Source of the DNA: Arion vulgaris
Lineage: Eukaryota > Mollusca > Gastropoda > Stylommatophora > Arionidae
DNA: 64,000 bases
Assembly: GCA_020796225.1 (NCBI GenBank)
Contig: CM036768.1
Span: forward strand, 36,484,289-36,548,288
Direction: 5' to 3'
The notes beneath the pieces are model-generated. The model had not been told where the DNA came from, made no database searches, and saw nothing but the letters and a program-made list of their open reading frames with translations. The number at the start of each line of letters is the position of its first letter. Position 1 is the first letter of the stretch. This document shows, one piece after another, positions 50,603-61,519 of the stretch. The translations under genes and the position numbers were made by a program.

Positions 50603-50621
50603 GATATATTTTCGGCGTATC

Positions 50622-50824
50622 TGACTAAAGCCGAAGGATTGACTTCATTGCACCGGGTTTTACCCCATATGGCTCGGTTCCTCTCAGTAGAAATGGCACG
50701 CCACCTGCCGAGAGTATTGCACAAAGCACGAACTCCGTAGCTCCAGCAACAATCCTAGGGGTCTCTTCAGCTCACTCGTGAACAGAACGACAAAGGGCTT
50801 AACCACTTAGCCACAGCGACCCCA
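50622..50824 (-). mobile_element. SINE family B
   Basis: Reverse copy: AAGCCGAAGGATTGACTTCA, TTGCACCGGGTTTTACCCCA, AACTCCGTAGCTCCAGCAAC and a partly deleted tRNA head (ACCACTTAGCCACAGCGACC). Confidence 0.85.
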
Positions 50825-50832
50825 GGATATCA

Positions 50833-52700
50833 TTTGCTCACTATGTCACACTGCTTGTTATAATATGTAATAGGGATACGCCTTTGCAAACATTCTCCGG
50901 CATTTTGTGTATTACTGTAAATTCTAAACTTTGATTATCATTGTATTGTGCTTATGCAACAAATGTATTTTTTTTAAACGCGCTGCCATCAACCAGATTA
51001 CCTACTAAGTAGTTAAACATAAATTCGTAAAGTCGTGAGCTATATAAGACTGTACAAGAAAATTACTATTATATGTCAGGTAGATTTCGTTGAAATTAAA
51101 CTTTAGTGTGCTCACGAATTTTGAAACGAACTATTATATTACAGTCCGACGCCTCCAATAACACAACGCCGGGGACCACCTACAGACAAAGGATTAAGCA
51201 TGAATATAAAGAAAACGGAGGCTATGGTTATCTCCAAGAAACAGGAAACACTACATTGCAATATCCAAATAAATAACGCAACACTGAAAACAAGCAAAGC
51301 AAAGAATGAGGATTATGAACAAGTTAGCAGGCACCACCTGGGGTGCAGATTGTGGTATCTTGAAAAGGTTATACACAGGAAGAGTCAGACCAGTACTCGA
51401 GTATGACATAGCAGCCTGGGCCATAACCCTCAAGACACAATTTGTAAAGCTAAGCAGAGTTCAAAACTAGGCCTCACGGATCATCACTGGAGCCATGAAG
51501 TCTACCCCCATAGAAGTACTGGAAACTGTGACAAGGCTCCAGCCGATGGAGGACAGACGGGACATGAAGGTTCTTCAACAAGGAGAAAATTCAAGAGACT
51601 GACGAACCATCCAATGCACCTCCGAATCAACAGCTATGGTAGGGGCAGATTAAAAGAAGTAACTTCGTGGCAAACTCCAAAGAACTTGCTCATAAAGATG
51701 CAATATTGGCACTGGCTCAACCAAGACACATTCAACCAGCCAGCACTCTCCCTCCCTGGGCTTGCAGTCTCCCAGAGCTCTCAGAAGAAATAAGTGGCAT
51801 TGGCAAGAAAGGAACACAGACAGACCTGGAGAGAAGGCTCATCGCAGAAAAACACAAAAACGAAAACTACCCAATGGACTCATGGACACATGCATACACG
51901 TATGGCTCTGCTACAGATGCCACCCACAATGGAAGAGGGGGAGTTGTCCTTAGACTAAAAAATGAAGTAGAAATAACCTTAGCTCTGGCCACCGGCAAGT
52001 TCTCAACCAATTTCAGGGCTGAGGTAGAGGCCCTCAGTGCAGCTGCAAAATGGCACTACAAAATATGAACCAAATACATGGAAAAATAGTGCTCTTGACT
52101 GACGCACTGTCCGCTATCTCAGCACTGAAATCTGAAAGGAACACAGAACTAAGTGATCTCATGTCAGACCGTAGTCGAGTTATCCATGAATCTGAGAGGG
52201 TAGTAATCAAGTGGATACCCTCACACTGCAAGATCAAGGGAATGAAGATGCTGACAGACTGGCTAAAGGGGGAGCAGGAATGCCCCAAGATGACAACCTG
52301 GTTAGGTATGAAGAAGCAAAAACCATCGCCAAAGGACACTACAAAGCAAAATGGGATAAATAACACCCAAAACACAATAAGAATGATGGATATTACCAAC
52401 TGTCCACAAGGGACCAGACAGCCATACTTTGTCTCCGGACGGGTCACAACAGAATGAGACACCACCTGTACACTAAATTCAAAATAGGCACCAACGACCT
52501 GTGCCCCTGTGGCTTGGCAAGTATGACAACAGAACATATCCTACAGAACTTCCCCAGTATGCAGACCTGAGAAGAAAGAGGTGGCCCACTTACACCAGCG
52601 TCCAAGACAAACTGTATGGCGTGGCTGATAATCTGAGGCAGACGGCGGCCTTTATTAGAGAATCCGAAATCCCAATCTAGTGAGAACGCAGAAGAAGAAA
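50833..52700 (+). mobile_element. decayed RNase-H-bearing LINE, 3' half
   Basis: Plus strand, several frames. Late RT region: MNIKKTEAMVISKKQETL, a frameshift, then RLYTGRVRPVLEYDIAAWAI and KSTPIEVLETVTRLQPMEDR. RNase H follows: THAYTYGSATDATHNGRGGV (first Asp), FRAEVEALSAA (Glu), a shift, VLLTDALSAISAL (second Asp) and VVIKWIPSHCKIKG (His). The zinc-like tail and 3' end (LYGVADNLRQTAAFIRESEI) come last. At least four frameshifts make it inactive. This is a non-LTR element of the RNase-H-containing group (I/Jockey-like); the exact clade needs a search. Confidence 0.88.
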
Positions 52701-52704
52701 AAAA

Positions 52705-53594
52705 GAATTTGTTCACTATGTCACACTGCTTGTTATAATATGTAATAGGGATACGCCTTTGCAAACATTCTCCGGCATTTTGTATATTACTGTAAATTCT
52801 AAACTTTGATTATCATTGTATTGTGCTTATGCAAAAAAATGTATTATAAAAAACGCGCTGCCATCAACCAGACTACCTACTGAGTAGTTAAACATAAATT
52901 CGTAAAGTCGTGAGCTATATAAGACTGTACAGGAAAATTACTATTATATGTCAGGTAGATTTCGTTCACGACAACTCGATCTCCTGGGTGAAATCCCACT
53001 TCAAGAGGTAGAATCATACACATATTTGGGCAGCAACGTAGACAAAGAGGGTGGAACAGATAGAGATGTTAAAATAAGAATACAGAAGGCAAGAGGAACT
53101 TTCATTGCACTGGGAAACATTTGGAAGTCCAAAGAAATCAAATCTAGAACAAAGATTTGGATATTTAACTCTAATGTTAAAGCAGTTCTACTGTATGGGT
53201 CAGAAACATGGAGAACAACTAAAACAATAGCTCATAAATTGCAAACATTCATCAACTGGTGTCTGCGCAGAATAGAGGGAATAAGATGGTATGATAGGGT
53301 CACAAATGAGGAACTTATGGAGAGAACAAGACAGATTCCAGTGAACGAACAGGTTAAAAAAACGCTGGCGCTGGATAGGACACACTTTGCGAAAACCGGA
53401 GGGAATATAACAAGAAGGGTCCTTGCCTGGAACCCGCAGGGACAGCGAAAGAAAAGGAGGCCGAGAAATACATGGAGACGAGATTTGGAGGCGGAGATCA
53501 ACAATATAAAGAAGAGCTGGAGGGAGATGCAGGAGATAGCTAGAGATAGGAAGACTTGGCATGAGTTGGTTGAGGGCCTACGCCCCAAGGCAAA

Positions 53595-53639
<45 letters not shown>

Positions 53640-53855
53640 TTTCGTTCAAATTAAACTTTAGTGTGTTCACGAATTTTGAAACGAACTATTATATTACAGT
53701 CCGAAGTCTCCAATAACACAACGCCGGGGACCACCTACAGTCAAAGGATTAAGCATGAATATAAAGAAAACGGAGGTTATGGTTATCTCCACGAAACAGG
53801 AAACACTACATTGCAATATCCAAATAAATAACGCAACACTGAAAACAAGTCTATC
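52705..53855 (+). repeat. direct duplication of the LINE 5' flank and RT start, with insert
   Basis: 52705-52968 repeats 50833-51095 at very high identity (CACTATGTCACACTGCTTGT, TAAATTCGTAAAGTCGTGAG). 53638-53855 repeats 51088-51298 (AACTATTATATTACAGTCCG and the NIKKTE coding start). The two halves are separated by a 680-bp LINE tail. The first copy contains GCTATGG where the second has GTTATGG. Few differences, so the duplication looks recent. Confidence 0.9.
52969..53637 (+). mobile_element. LINE C-terminal fragment (WHELVEGLRPK type, with TSD)
   Basis: One open frame: LLGEIPLQEVESYTYLGSNV, DKEGGTDRDVKIRIQKA, IWIFNSNVKAVLLYGSETW, FINWCLRRIEGIRWYDR, LALDRTHFAKTGGNITRRVL AWNPQ, RNTWRRDLEAEINNI and TWHELVEGLRPK, then a (GA)n tail. 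The duplication GATTTCGTT borders it on both sides (52960 and 53638 areas). It is the best-preserved tail of this family, but 5'-truncated before the YADD region. Confidence 0.92.
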
Positions 53856-53879
53856 GATTAAAGTATCTTGTAACATTCC

Positions 53880-54300
53880 TAACATCAGACGGAAGATGTA
53901 AAACAGAGATTATGTTCAGAATAGTCCAAACGAAAGCAGCTTTTATGAAAATGAAAAACACATTATGCGTGAATTCCCTACCAATGACACTGCGGAAACG
54001 AGTACTCCAGTACTATATTGAGCCAATACTGGCAGAGTATCATGGACAACGAACAAAAACAATTAATAAAATCATTGGAAGCCACAGAGATATGGTTTTA
54101 TAGAAGAATGCTGAAAATTCCATGGACAGCTAAGAAAAAATATGATTAGGTTTTAAAACAGGTCTGCACACAAAGAAACATCAAAAGAATACAAATCAGA
54201 CAAGGTATTCAGGCATATACTGCGAAGAGATGGTTTAGAACATTTGGTGACCACAGGTAAAATTTAAGGGAGAGAGGCTGTGTACATGATTCACGTAATA
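53880..54300 (+). mobile_element. LINE fragment (SESWTL type), decayed
   Basis: KAAFMKMKNTLCVNSLPMTL, RKRVLQYYIEPIL, then matches to 8880-9318 at DNA level (ATTGGAAGCCACAGAGATAT; GAGATGGTTTAGAACATTTG). Several frameshifts. Confidence 0.8.
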
Positions 54301-54510
54301 GCGGTGAATCTACAACACTAACCAGACTGCAAGAACTCAAAGTTAAGTGTGGTGTAGCTCGACAAGAACGCTATGCTGGCAGACAAAGAATAATTGTAAA
54401 CCAACAAAGAACCGGTGTCGTTAGTCGCCACACGCTGATGGACATACTGAGGGAGAGATCGGAGCACTTATGGACTAATTTGTTCGACGTGCAGTGATGG
54501 TGATCCGATG
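54300..54510 (+). mobile_element. LINE C-terminal fragment (ERSEHLW type)
   Basis: LKVKCGVARQERYAGRQRII, VNQQRTGVVSRHTLMDILRE, RSEHLWTNLFDVQ. Homologues at 56570-56780 and 61690-61870 (with WTCPEC instead of WTN.FDVQ). Distinct 3' end of an RNase-H-type LINE. Confidence 0.8.
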
Positions 54511-54534
54511 ACTAAACTTAAAAAAAAAGGTAAA

Positions 54535-54760
54535 ATTCAGGAATGAGAGATCGTGAAAGAGAGAGAGGGAGAAGATATTTGATGGTCTAACATCGTGACT
54601 CGACAAAAGATCGACGAACTTGGTATAGCAGAATCCTGTCAAAAAACAAAAATCACCCAAGCCACTAGAACACCGCAAGACAAAAACAGAAAACCATGAC
54701 ACTAGACAACAACCCGGTAGCAGTGTGACGACAAAAGAAGAATTAAAAATTACATCATCA
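54535..54760 (+). mobile_element. LINE 3' fragment (GSSVTTKEE type)
   Basis: Contains GAGAGATCGTGAAAGAGAGA and the ACAACAACCCGGTAGCAGTG block of the tail family seen reversed at 22855-23075, followed by ATCATCATCCT. Confidence 0.7.
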
Positions 54761-54879
54761 TCCTCTTCAGTCATGACTGACCATAGGATAATGTGTCCCT
54801 TGAAGAACTGAACGTCGTCTATACCTCAACTGTGCCGCATGTGGTATCGGAGAGAATTAGAGCAGTACGAGGAGGATGA

Positions 54880-55275
54880 AAATATATAAATCGTGGCATA
54901 TCCTTTTGAAAATAGATGTCTGCGAAAAATAATGAATATAAAATGGAACGAATTCAAGAGAAGTGATGAAATCAGAGACATGTCTGGTCAACCACTAGTG
55001 ACAACTGTTATAAGAAAGAGAAGATGGAGATATGTTGGACACACCTTGAGGAGAAATAATCAACGAATATCAAAGCAGGCATTGAAGTGGGATGCAAAGG
55101 GTTCAAGAAAGAGAGGTCGACCTAAAGAGACCCTGGAACGAACTTTGCTGAGCGAGGCAGGAAATATCGGTCTCAGTTCCATGGAGGAGATTGAGCGAGT
55201 TGCCCAGGATAGAGCGGTATGGAGAAATTACTTGCAGGCCCTATGTAACGTATAACGGTACGAGAGGAATTATTA
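54880..55275 (+). mobile_element. LINE C-terminal fragment (RDMSGQPLVTT type)
   Basis: One frame of 120 codons: FENRCLRKIMNIKWNEFKRS, DEIRDMSGQPLVTTVIRKR, RWRYVGHTLRRNNQR, ISKQALKWDAKGSRKRGRPK, ETLERTLLSEAGNIGLSS, AVWRNYLQALCNV, then ACGTATAACGGTACGAGAGG and an ATTATT tail. Reference copy for this family. Confidence 0.92.
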
Positions 55276-55299
55276 TTTATTATTATATCCTTTACAGGA

Positions 55300-55590
55300 T
55301 GTAACCATCTAATGTCTATTCCCAGGTGGAAGATGTAGTTGGCTGTCCACTCTTGCCGTTAAGCGTTGGGATGGGAGCTTTAATTTGCGTTCTAGGGCTA
55401 GATGAGTCGCCCTTGTTGTGTTGTATCCGTGTTTATGTAGTGTGATCTTGATATTGTCTATCCATCTTTTTCTTGATCTTCCCTTAGCTCTAGTACCCGA
55501 TCTCTTTTATTGTATGCTGTTATTGGTGGTTGGTTGTATTTCATTTTCGTTAAATGTCCAAACCACTGCATTTGTTGTCTTTCGATACCA
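55300..55590 (-). mobile_element. LINE C-terminal fragment (LPSLRLTARVD type)
   Basis: Reverse of 16170-16460: complement of MQWFGHLTKMKYNQPPITAY N..., GRSRKRWIDNIKI and LKLPSQRLTARVDSQLHLP. Confidence 0.82.
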
Positions 55591-55800
55591 TCAACCACAG
55601 TAAATGAGTCTTTTATATTCTATGCATCACATATACGTTGAGTAGTTTAACACTGCTTTCTGAACGGGGATTCTATTTTTACCGTTCGTAAAAATCCACG
55701 GGAACAAATTTGCTTACAAACTGCACGCTGCGGTGTTTGAAACAAGTACACTTTTGTTGTGATTGAGCTCACTACCGTTAAGCCCCAGAAACCCACACAG
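55590..55800 (-). mobile_element. SINE family G
   Basis: Plus strand ACCACAGTAAATGAGTCTTT, ACGTTGAGTAGTTTAACACT, TTTACCGTTCGTAAAAATCC. Decayed head. Confidence 0.5.
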
Positions 55801-55814
55801 AGGCGATATCATTA

Positions 55815-56100
55815 ATCCTCTCCGCTCCTCGTGGAGCATAGGGCCTCAACAGTTGTTCGCCACTCTTCTCGGTCTCTGGCTGTTCTTTTTATGTTCTCCC
55901 AGGTCAATTGAGCACTCTTCAGCTCCTCAGTAAGACCTCGTCTCCAAGTCTGCTTAGGGCGTCCTCTTTTCGTTTTCCTGCAGGTTCCATTCGAGCACCT
56001 GTACACAGAGGCGATAGCAATGAGTAAACTCCTGGTTTTTTTTGTTGTTCTTCCTTTATACAATAAAAGACTGATATGATTTCCTCCATAGCGTAATCTT
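55815..56100 (-). mobile_element. LINE C-terminal fragment (CSTRSGED type)
   Basis: Minus frame RCSNGTCRKTKRGRPKQTWR, RGLTEELKSAQLTWENIKRT, ARDREEWRTTVEALCSTRSG. Homologue of 38030-38300. Confidence 0.82.
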
Positions 56101-56274
56101 CTAGAGAGATTTACATCAATATCTACAGTGAGAGCATCAACTCTTTCATTTTCAGCGTGGCTCGAGTTTAAAAGCCAGAATCACGTCAAAGTTAAATCCG
56201 GAACAGAAGACTTCCCAACTCCTGTCAAATGCATCTATCGTCCAGTAGCTGTCTAGGATTCTTAAAAAAAAAAA

Positions 56275-56520
56275 AATCATCATCATCATCAAGGTGCGTA
56301 TCCTTTATAGGACGTTGCTCTCTTTGCAGCTCATCTGAAACTCACTCTGTCTCTAGCTAGTTCACCCACTTCGTCGATGGTCATATTCATGATTTCTTTA
56401 ATATCTTGTAGCCATCTTCTGCTTTGTCTGCCTCTGCGTCATGTGACCCTGCCCTCTAGTATTGTTCTTTCCAAGCCATTGTGACGCTTGATGTGACCAA
56501 AGTTTTCTGTATAGTATGTT
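56275..56520 (-). mobile_element. LINE 3' fragment with (ATC)n tail
   Basis: Plus strand ATCATCATCATCATCAAGGT then the complement of a RRQSRRWLQDIKEIMNMTID-like tail. Resembles the 24310-24700 family (GRP.RRW.QDI.D). Low preservation. Confidence 0.65.
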
Positions 56521-56569
56521 GTTTATCAAACCATACTCCATACGAAAAAGCCATCAGAAGGTCCACCAC

Positions 56570-56780
56570 GATGAACTCGAAAGTACAACCACTACTGCCT
56601 GGCACAGAGAACAAATGTGGTGTAGCTAGACAAGAGCACTTGACTTGTAGAAAGAGAGGAATAGTAAACCAACAAAGAACCGGTGTTGTTAGTTACCACA
56701 CGCTGAGAGACATACTGAGGAGGAGATCGGAGCACTTATGGACTAATTGGTTCGATGTGCAGTGATGATGATGCCACGAC
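56570..56780 (+). mobile_element. LINE C-terminal fragment (RRSEHLW type)
   Basis: Frame NKCGVARQEHLTCRKRGIVN, QQRTGVVSYHTLRDILRRRS, EHLWTNWFDVQ, followed by TGATGATGATG. Same family as 54300-54510. Confidence 0.82.
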
Positions 56781-57183
56781 TAAAGTAAACAGGGAACGTT
56801 ACTGATATTTCCTCTTGGATCGAAACAATAACAATAACAGCACTACATAACATTCACAAAAGAACATCAGAATATTCTTGGGAAAGAAGGAGGAAAGAAA
56901 AAGGGATAATTGTATGACTCACCATTATTACCCGGTAGACTACGTTCCCTGGTCAGGCCTTCACAAGTTGGCAGGCTCTGGTTGTAAACCCGACCACTCT
57001 TATGACATTTTGACACAGCTTATTATCCTATACTTACACGCTCATTACAAATCTGGTGGGATAAGAAGGGGGTGTAGGGACACTAGGTGGTTGAAAGGAA
57101 ATGCTGGACTGGTTGCTCCAATTTGACGGTAGCAGATAATTGTTACTAATATATTGTTTGATTCTATGTGTTATGTGTCGTGT

Positions 57184-57546
57184 GAGGGGACTGCATAGAG
57201 TAGTTGATAGTAGCTGGCCTGCTAGCTGTGAGACGCCTCATAGCTCGGGTTCGAATCTACTGTCCGGCATTTGTTCGAGTTCCCTGGTCTTACTCAGGAT
57301 GATAACGTGAGTACCTCTGAAGTCGAGAAAAATCTGCCTGTATGGCGAGGAATACTAATTACGAGTACATTGAGCACACGGCTGCCAGTGTAAAGTAATT
57401 TACAATGTGCACGCTGCTGCCATTGTAAGAAATTGGATAAAACAGATTTTCACGCAAAAATCAGTTTCAGAGATGAAACTTCGTCTGAGTTGAAAGCGGA
57501 CAAAGAAAAAAAAAAGAAAGAAGAAAAAAAAGGAAAAAAATAAAAA
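57184..57546 (+). mobile_element. SINE family E (with TSD)
   Basis: Plus copy with a GGGTTCGAATC B box, a longer body than the 21.3 kb copy (an extra AAGTAATTTACAATGTGCAC block) and an AAAG-rich tail. The 11-bp duplication ATGTGTCGTGT lies at 57173-57183 and 57547-57557. Confidence 0.92.
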
Positions 57547-57814
57547 ATGTGTCGTGTAATAAGTGAAATCTTCACTTTGTTGTACCTTTGCTTGATAAGG
57601 GCCTTTTGGTCGAAACGTTGCTGTGTATTGTTATTGTATTTTATAATACTACAGTACTTTATTTTCACGTGTTTCGCTATTGCTATATCGTTTTACTGCA
57701 GTCTTTCCTTATATTGGTAATACTATCGTTATCGCGTGTGGCGTTGAGGTAAAATTCTTGTCTCAGGCTTTGAAAAACTACTATGTTCTTTTAAAAATTA
57801 TGCAGTATCCTCTG

Positions 57815-58485
57815 TCTCAATGTAGTAGTTACAAGTTCTGTCTAATGTAATAGTCACAGACCCTTTATACCACGTCGCTAAACTCCTCATGGTAATATGT
57901 GTAGACCGATGTTTCTTTACCGTCGCATCAGAAGTGATCAACTTCAGGGTCTATTAGGTCGACTTTTCTTGAACCCTTTGATCCCACTTCAATGCCTGCT
58001 TTGATATTCTTTGATCATTTCTCCTCAAGGTGTGCCCAACATATCTCCATCTTCTCTTTCTTATAACAGTTGTCACTAGTGGTTGACCAGACATGTCTCT
58101 GATTTCATCACTTCTCCTGAATTCGTTCCATTTTATATTCATTATTTTTCGCAGACATCTATTTTCAAATGCATTCAACTTGCTTTCTATATCTTTAGTC
58201 ATTTTCCAACTCTCGCTGGCATATGTTAGGATTGATACACCATTTGAATTGAACATTCGTAATTTAGTTTTAATACTCGTGTAGAAATGTTCGTGTACTG
58301 TAAGCAAATTTTTCAGTGATCGCTGTTCTCAATGTAGGTGTTACCAAGTTTCTAGTCATAATGTAAAGTAAGTCAATGAACCCTTTTTATACCACGTGGT
58401 ATCTATGGTAATATGGTTTTAGGCCCGTATGTTTCATTGACCGTCGGCACACGATGGGTGATGTGATCAACTTCACACCGAGTCA
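57815..58485. repeat. direct repeats flanking a LINE tail
   Basis: 57815-57940 and 58335-58480 share TTTATACCACGT.G, ATGGTAATATG, ACCGATGTTTC.TT and ACCGTCG in order. The minus-strand LINE tail 57950-58300 lies between them. Diverged, so old. Confidence 0.65.
57950..58300 (-). mobile_element. LINE C-terminal fragment (RDMSGQPLVTT type)
   Basis: Minus frame: LRMFNSNGVSILTYASESWK, MTKDIESKLNAFENRCLRKI, DEIRDMSGQPLVTTVIRKRR, WRYVGHTLRRNDQRISKQAL KW. It stops before the GRP motif. Confidence 0.88.
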
Positions 58486-58499
58486 TATTGTTGTTTGTT

Positions 58500-59330
58500 T
58501 AGTAGGGGATTAAAGCCTCTTTAAGCCGAGGCACGCCCTTTCAACCTAAGGCGAACCTTTTATTGGTTATATCAGAGCGTGTAGGCCAACAAACATGAAA
58601 AATAAGAATTAACTCCTTTCGGAGAATCCAGTAGAATAACAGACTATATATATATATATCTCTCGCGATCACCGCTTAGACTAATGTACCAGATTTCCTC
58701 ATAAATTGTCTTATTCATGTGGAAATCTGATTCATGCAGCCTTAGCATGTGTGTGCTTCGTCATATCTTTAGCGCCGTTTGGAGCTCTGGTGCTTATCCT
58801 TCGGCGATGTGTCCGGTTTTAGCCAGCGTTTACTGGGTTCGCTCTCCGTCAGCCTTGGGATGTCCCCAGCTGACCTGCAAGGCAGCAAGTTGATATTTTC
58901 TTTTAGAGTAGCTACCTTTAGACAACCTTCCCTCTCGGGTTGTTGAGCGTCATCTGTACAGGTTACCAGTTTTTTTTTCCAATGTCCAGGTTATCAGTTT
59001 GGACTACTTGGTTTGCCAGCCGTCCAGTTTTGTGTACGGTTTGCTCCGCTAGCCTTTGTCCCCAATCGAACTACAAGGCAGTAGTGGTTCTCTGCGAAGG
59101 GAAACGCGGTTATTCTTCTTTGGGTGGAGACTTCACCGTCGAGGCCCGCCACCGTTTTGTCCCCCAAGTTTCTTTTGGATGCACTTTCGCCCATGTCTGC
59201 GTGTACCATCGTCCACCGACTGGGCCCGCCCCATTTCTCTTCTTCACTTGTGCTCACATTGTTCTACTGGGCGACACCTTACCCATTTCTATATCGGTCT
59301 AATATCGAGTTCAAGTTGAGTAGATCAAAG
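58500..59330. other. no recognised gene; decayed LINE end and GC-richer block
   Basis: A (TA)n run and CTCTCGCGATCACCGCTTAGAC at 58645-58685 match the 3' end of the CHCEK-type LINE. The 58940-59300 block is richer in G and C with two overlapping plus frames, but they share no motif with a known family and carry no splice or start support. Direct repeats of GTTTGCTCCGCTAGCCT / GTTCGCTCTCCGTCAGCCT mark two related sub-blocks (58830 and 59035). Confidence 0.35.
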
Positions 59331-59351
59331 AACCTTTAGCTGTTTAAAATC

Positions 59352-59450
59352 GAAATGAGTATGTTAGAAATGAGTATGCTGGAAATAAGTATGCTGGAAA
59401 TGAGTATGCTGGGAATGAGTATGCTGGGAATGAGTATGCTGGAAAGCGAT
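59352..59450. repeat. 15-bp tandem repeat
   Basis: Six to seven copies of AATGAGTATGCTGGA. The plus-strand reading M-S-M-L-E is an artefact of the unit. Confidence 0.9.
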
Positions 59451-59779
59451 GCTCAAATAGAAAATCGTTACTGCCAATTTAAGAAAATACAATCTCAAAT
59501 CTTTACAGTTCTCAAAATTACATTAGAGAACATCGCCGATGCTAAGGAGTGTGTGTACTGACGCTGAGAACTGTTTGTGTACCAAAGAGATCGGAGCACA
59601 CATTGTTGTTCACCGAAGGGGAATGATAATGATCATGTCAATCAATTAATCGATTCTGTTACCTTTATCTGCTATCTCTATTAGTGTATAATCAAGGACA
59701 TCCGTATCATGATTCCCCCCGTGTGCCTTTGATCAAACAGAACTTACGGGTTTAGATATTTCACATTAGATCATATATA

Positions 59780-60037
59780 CAGGGTGTTCAACTTAAAAGC
59801 AGCCTGTGAATGGAGCTAATCTGGCATATATGTATGGAAATTGGAAGGTTTAGTTATGACTTAGTATAGGTCAAGGTTGTGTGATGGTGTGTAATTGTAG
59901 TGCGGGAAGGGGCGATGAACAAATGTGACGTAGGACAAGCTATTCAGAACCGGTTTAAATAGTAAATAGACGAGATGCAATGCGTACCTGGCAAATTTAT
60001 ATTTATCACTGGGGCTGCTTTTAAGTTGAACACCCTG
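59780..60037. mobile_element. mariner/Tc1-type MITE
   Basis: A 25-bp perfect inverted repeat, CAGGGTGTTCAACTTAAAAG CAGCC, occurs at both ends, with TA dinucleotides immediately outside (59778-59779 and 60038-60039). 258 bp in total; the centre has no transposase reading frame. Confidence 0.92.
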
Positions 60038-60049
60038 TATATTCATATC

Positions 60050-60490
60050 GTACCATTATACGTTACAAAGGTCTGCAAGTAATTTCTCCATACCGCTCTG
60101 TCCTGGGCAACTCGCCCAATCTCTTCTATGAAATTGAGTCCGATATGTATTATCTCTCAGCAAATTGTGTTTCAAGGTTCCCCTAGGGCGTCCTCTCCGT
60201 CTTTAACCCTTTGCTTCCTACTTCAATGTCTACTTTGGCATTCTTTGATAATTTTTTTCTCAAGGTGTGAATAACATCTCCATCTTCTTCTTATAACAGT
60301 TGTTACAATGGGTTGACCAGACATTTCACAGATTTCATCACTTCTGAATTCGTCCCATTTTATGTTCATTATTTTTCGCAGACGTCTTTTGCCAAATGCA
60401 TTCAACTTACTATCTATTTCTTTAGTAATATTCCACATTAGAACATATAGTACGAAACTATAGTACGTTTCAAATTTCAAGCCCATGTTT
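60050..60490 (-). mobile_element. LINE C-terminal fragment (MSGQPIVTTVI type)
   Basis: Minus strand: MTKEIDSKLNAFGKRRLRKI, MNIKWDEFRSDEICEMSGQP, then frameshifts and the W..YLQTFVTY-like end near 60060-60115. Older copy of the commonest tail family. Confidence 0.82.
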
Positions 60491-60511
60491 AAACAGCTGT
60501 AAGTCCGAAGC

Positions 60512-60757
60512 CCGAGTGGTTACCGGGGACCAAATTTGGGGTGTAAAGAATAGAACCACTGTTACCTGCCACGCATGTCGTAAGAGGCGACTAAGGAGGT
60601 ATGGATGAAATCGGATACACGTGTCCTAAACGTGTAAAAGTCTATGCGTTTAGGGACCTACCAAACCAATGTGCAACGTATACACATTCTTGGCAAAGAT
60701 CAAACATATCACAAAGATGGATTAAAATTGGTCGTAAAGAACGAACGCAAAGAAGAA
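60512..60757 (+). mobile_element. SINE-like element, family C
   Basis: Plus copy from CCCGAGTGGTTACCGGGGAC to AACGCAAAGAAGAAG. Flanks AAGTCCGA and AAGTCTGA form an imperfect TSD. Confidence 0.9.
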
Positions 60758-60899
60758 GTCTGATAGCCCTTTAACGTAAAGAAGTGATATTTTGCATGTG
60801 TTCTATTAATCGTCATGACATTGCAAGGAAATATTTGCAATGAAAACAAACAGCTTGTTGTCACTTTAGCTGATATATATAAGTACTTTATTTGCTTGA

Positions 60900-61318
60900 A
60901 CAATGGTAGATATAGAAGCAAGTTGAATGCATTTGAAAATAGATGTCTGCAAAAATAATGAATATAAAATGGAACGAATTCAGGAGAAGTGATGAAATCA
61001 GAGACATGTCTGGTCAACCACTAGTGACAACTGTTATAAGAAAGAGAAGATGGAGATATGTTGGACACACCTTGAGGAGAAATGATCAACGAATATCAAA
61101 GCAGGCATTGAAATGGGATGCAAAGGGTTCAAGAAAAGAGGTCGACCTAAGGAGACCCGAAACGAACTTTGCTGAGAGAGGCAGGAAATATCGGTCTCAG
61201 TTCCATGGAGGAGATTGAGCGAGTTGCCCAGGATAGAGCGGTATGGAGAAATTACTTGCAGGCCCTATGTAACGTATAACGGTACGAGATGAATTATTAT
61301 TATTATTATTATTAATGG
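60900..61318 (+). mobile_element. LINE C-terminal fragment (RDMSGQPLVTT type)
   Basis: NIKWNEFRRSDEIRDMSGQP, LVTTVIRKRRWRYVGHTLRR, NDQRISKQALKWDAKGSRK, then a frameshift before the GRP motif and the end GCCCTATGTAACGTATAACG plus (ATT)n. Nearly identical to 54880-55275 at the DNA level. Confidence 0.9.
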
Positions 61319-61519
61319 TAGATACTTACGCATCAAACAACAAATTAGCCTTATGTAACATAACCATAAAACAAATAACCACTTCTTCACATCAATAAAA
61401 ACTGGAATAGAAGTATATGAGATCAGGGCGCATCTATAAGTGCTCGGTCCCTTTTAAATATTCAATGATCGAACACCGAAATGACATTCTTAACGATCTG
61501 AGAGTCTTTCCGAACAGAG

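Noticed and set aside
50833..53855. LTR retrotransposon with direct terminal repeats
   Set aside because: The direct repeats include LINE coding sequence, do not begin TG or end CA, and the core encodes a non-LTR RT tail plus RNase H without protease or integrase.
58940..59302. Candidate Cys/Phe-rich small protein genes on the plus strand near 59 kb
   Set aside because: Overlapping frames, no recognised motif, no splice or start support, and partial internal duplication of the block.
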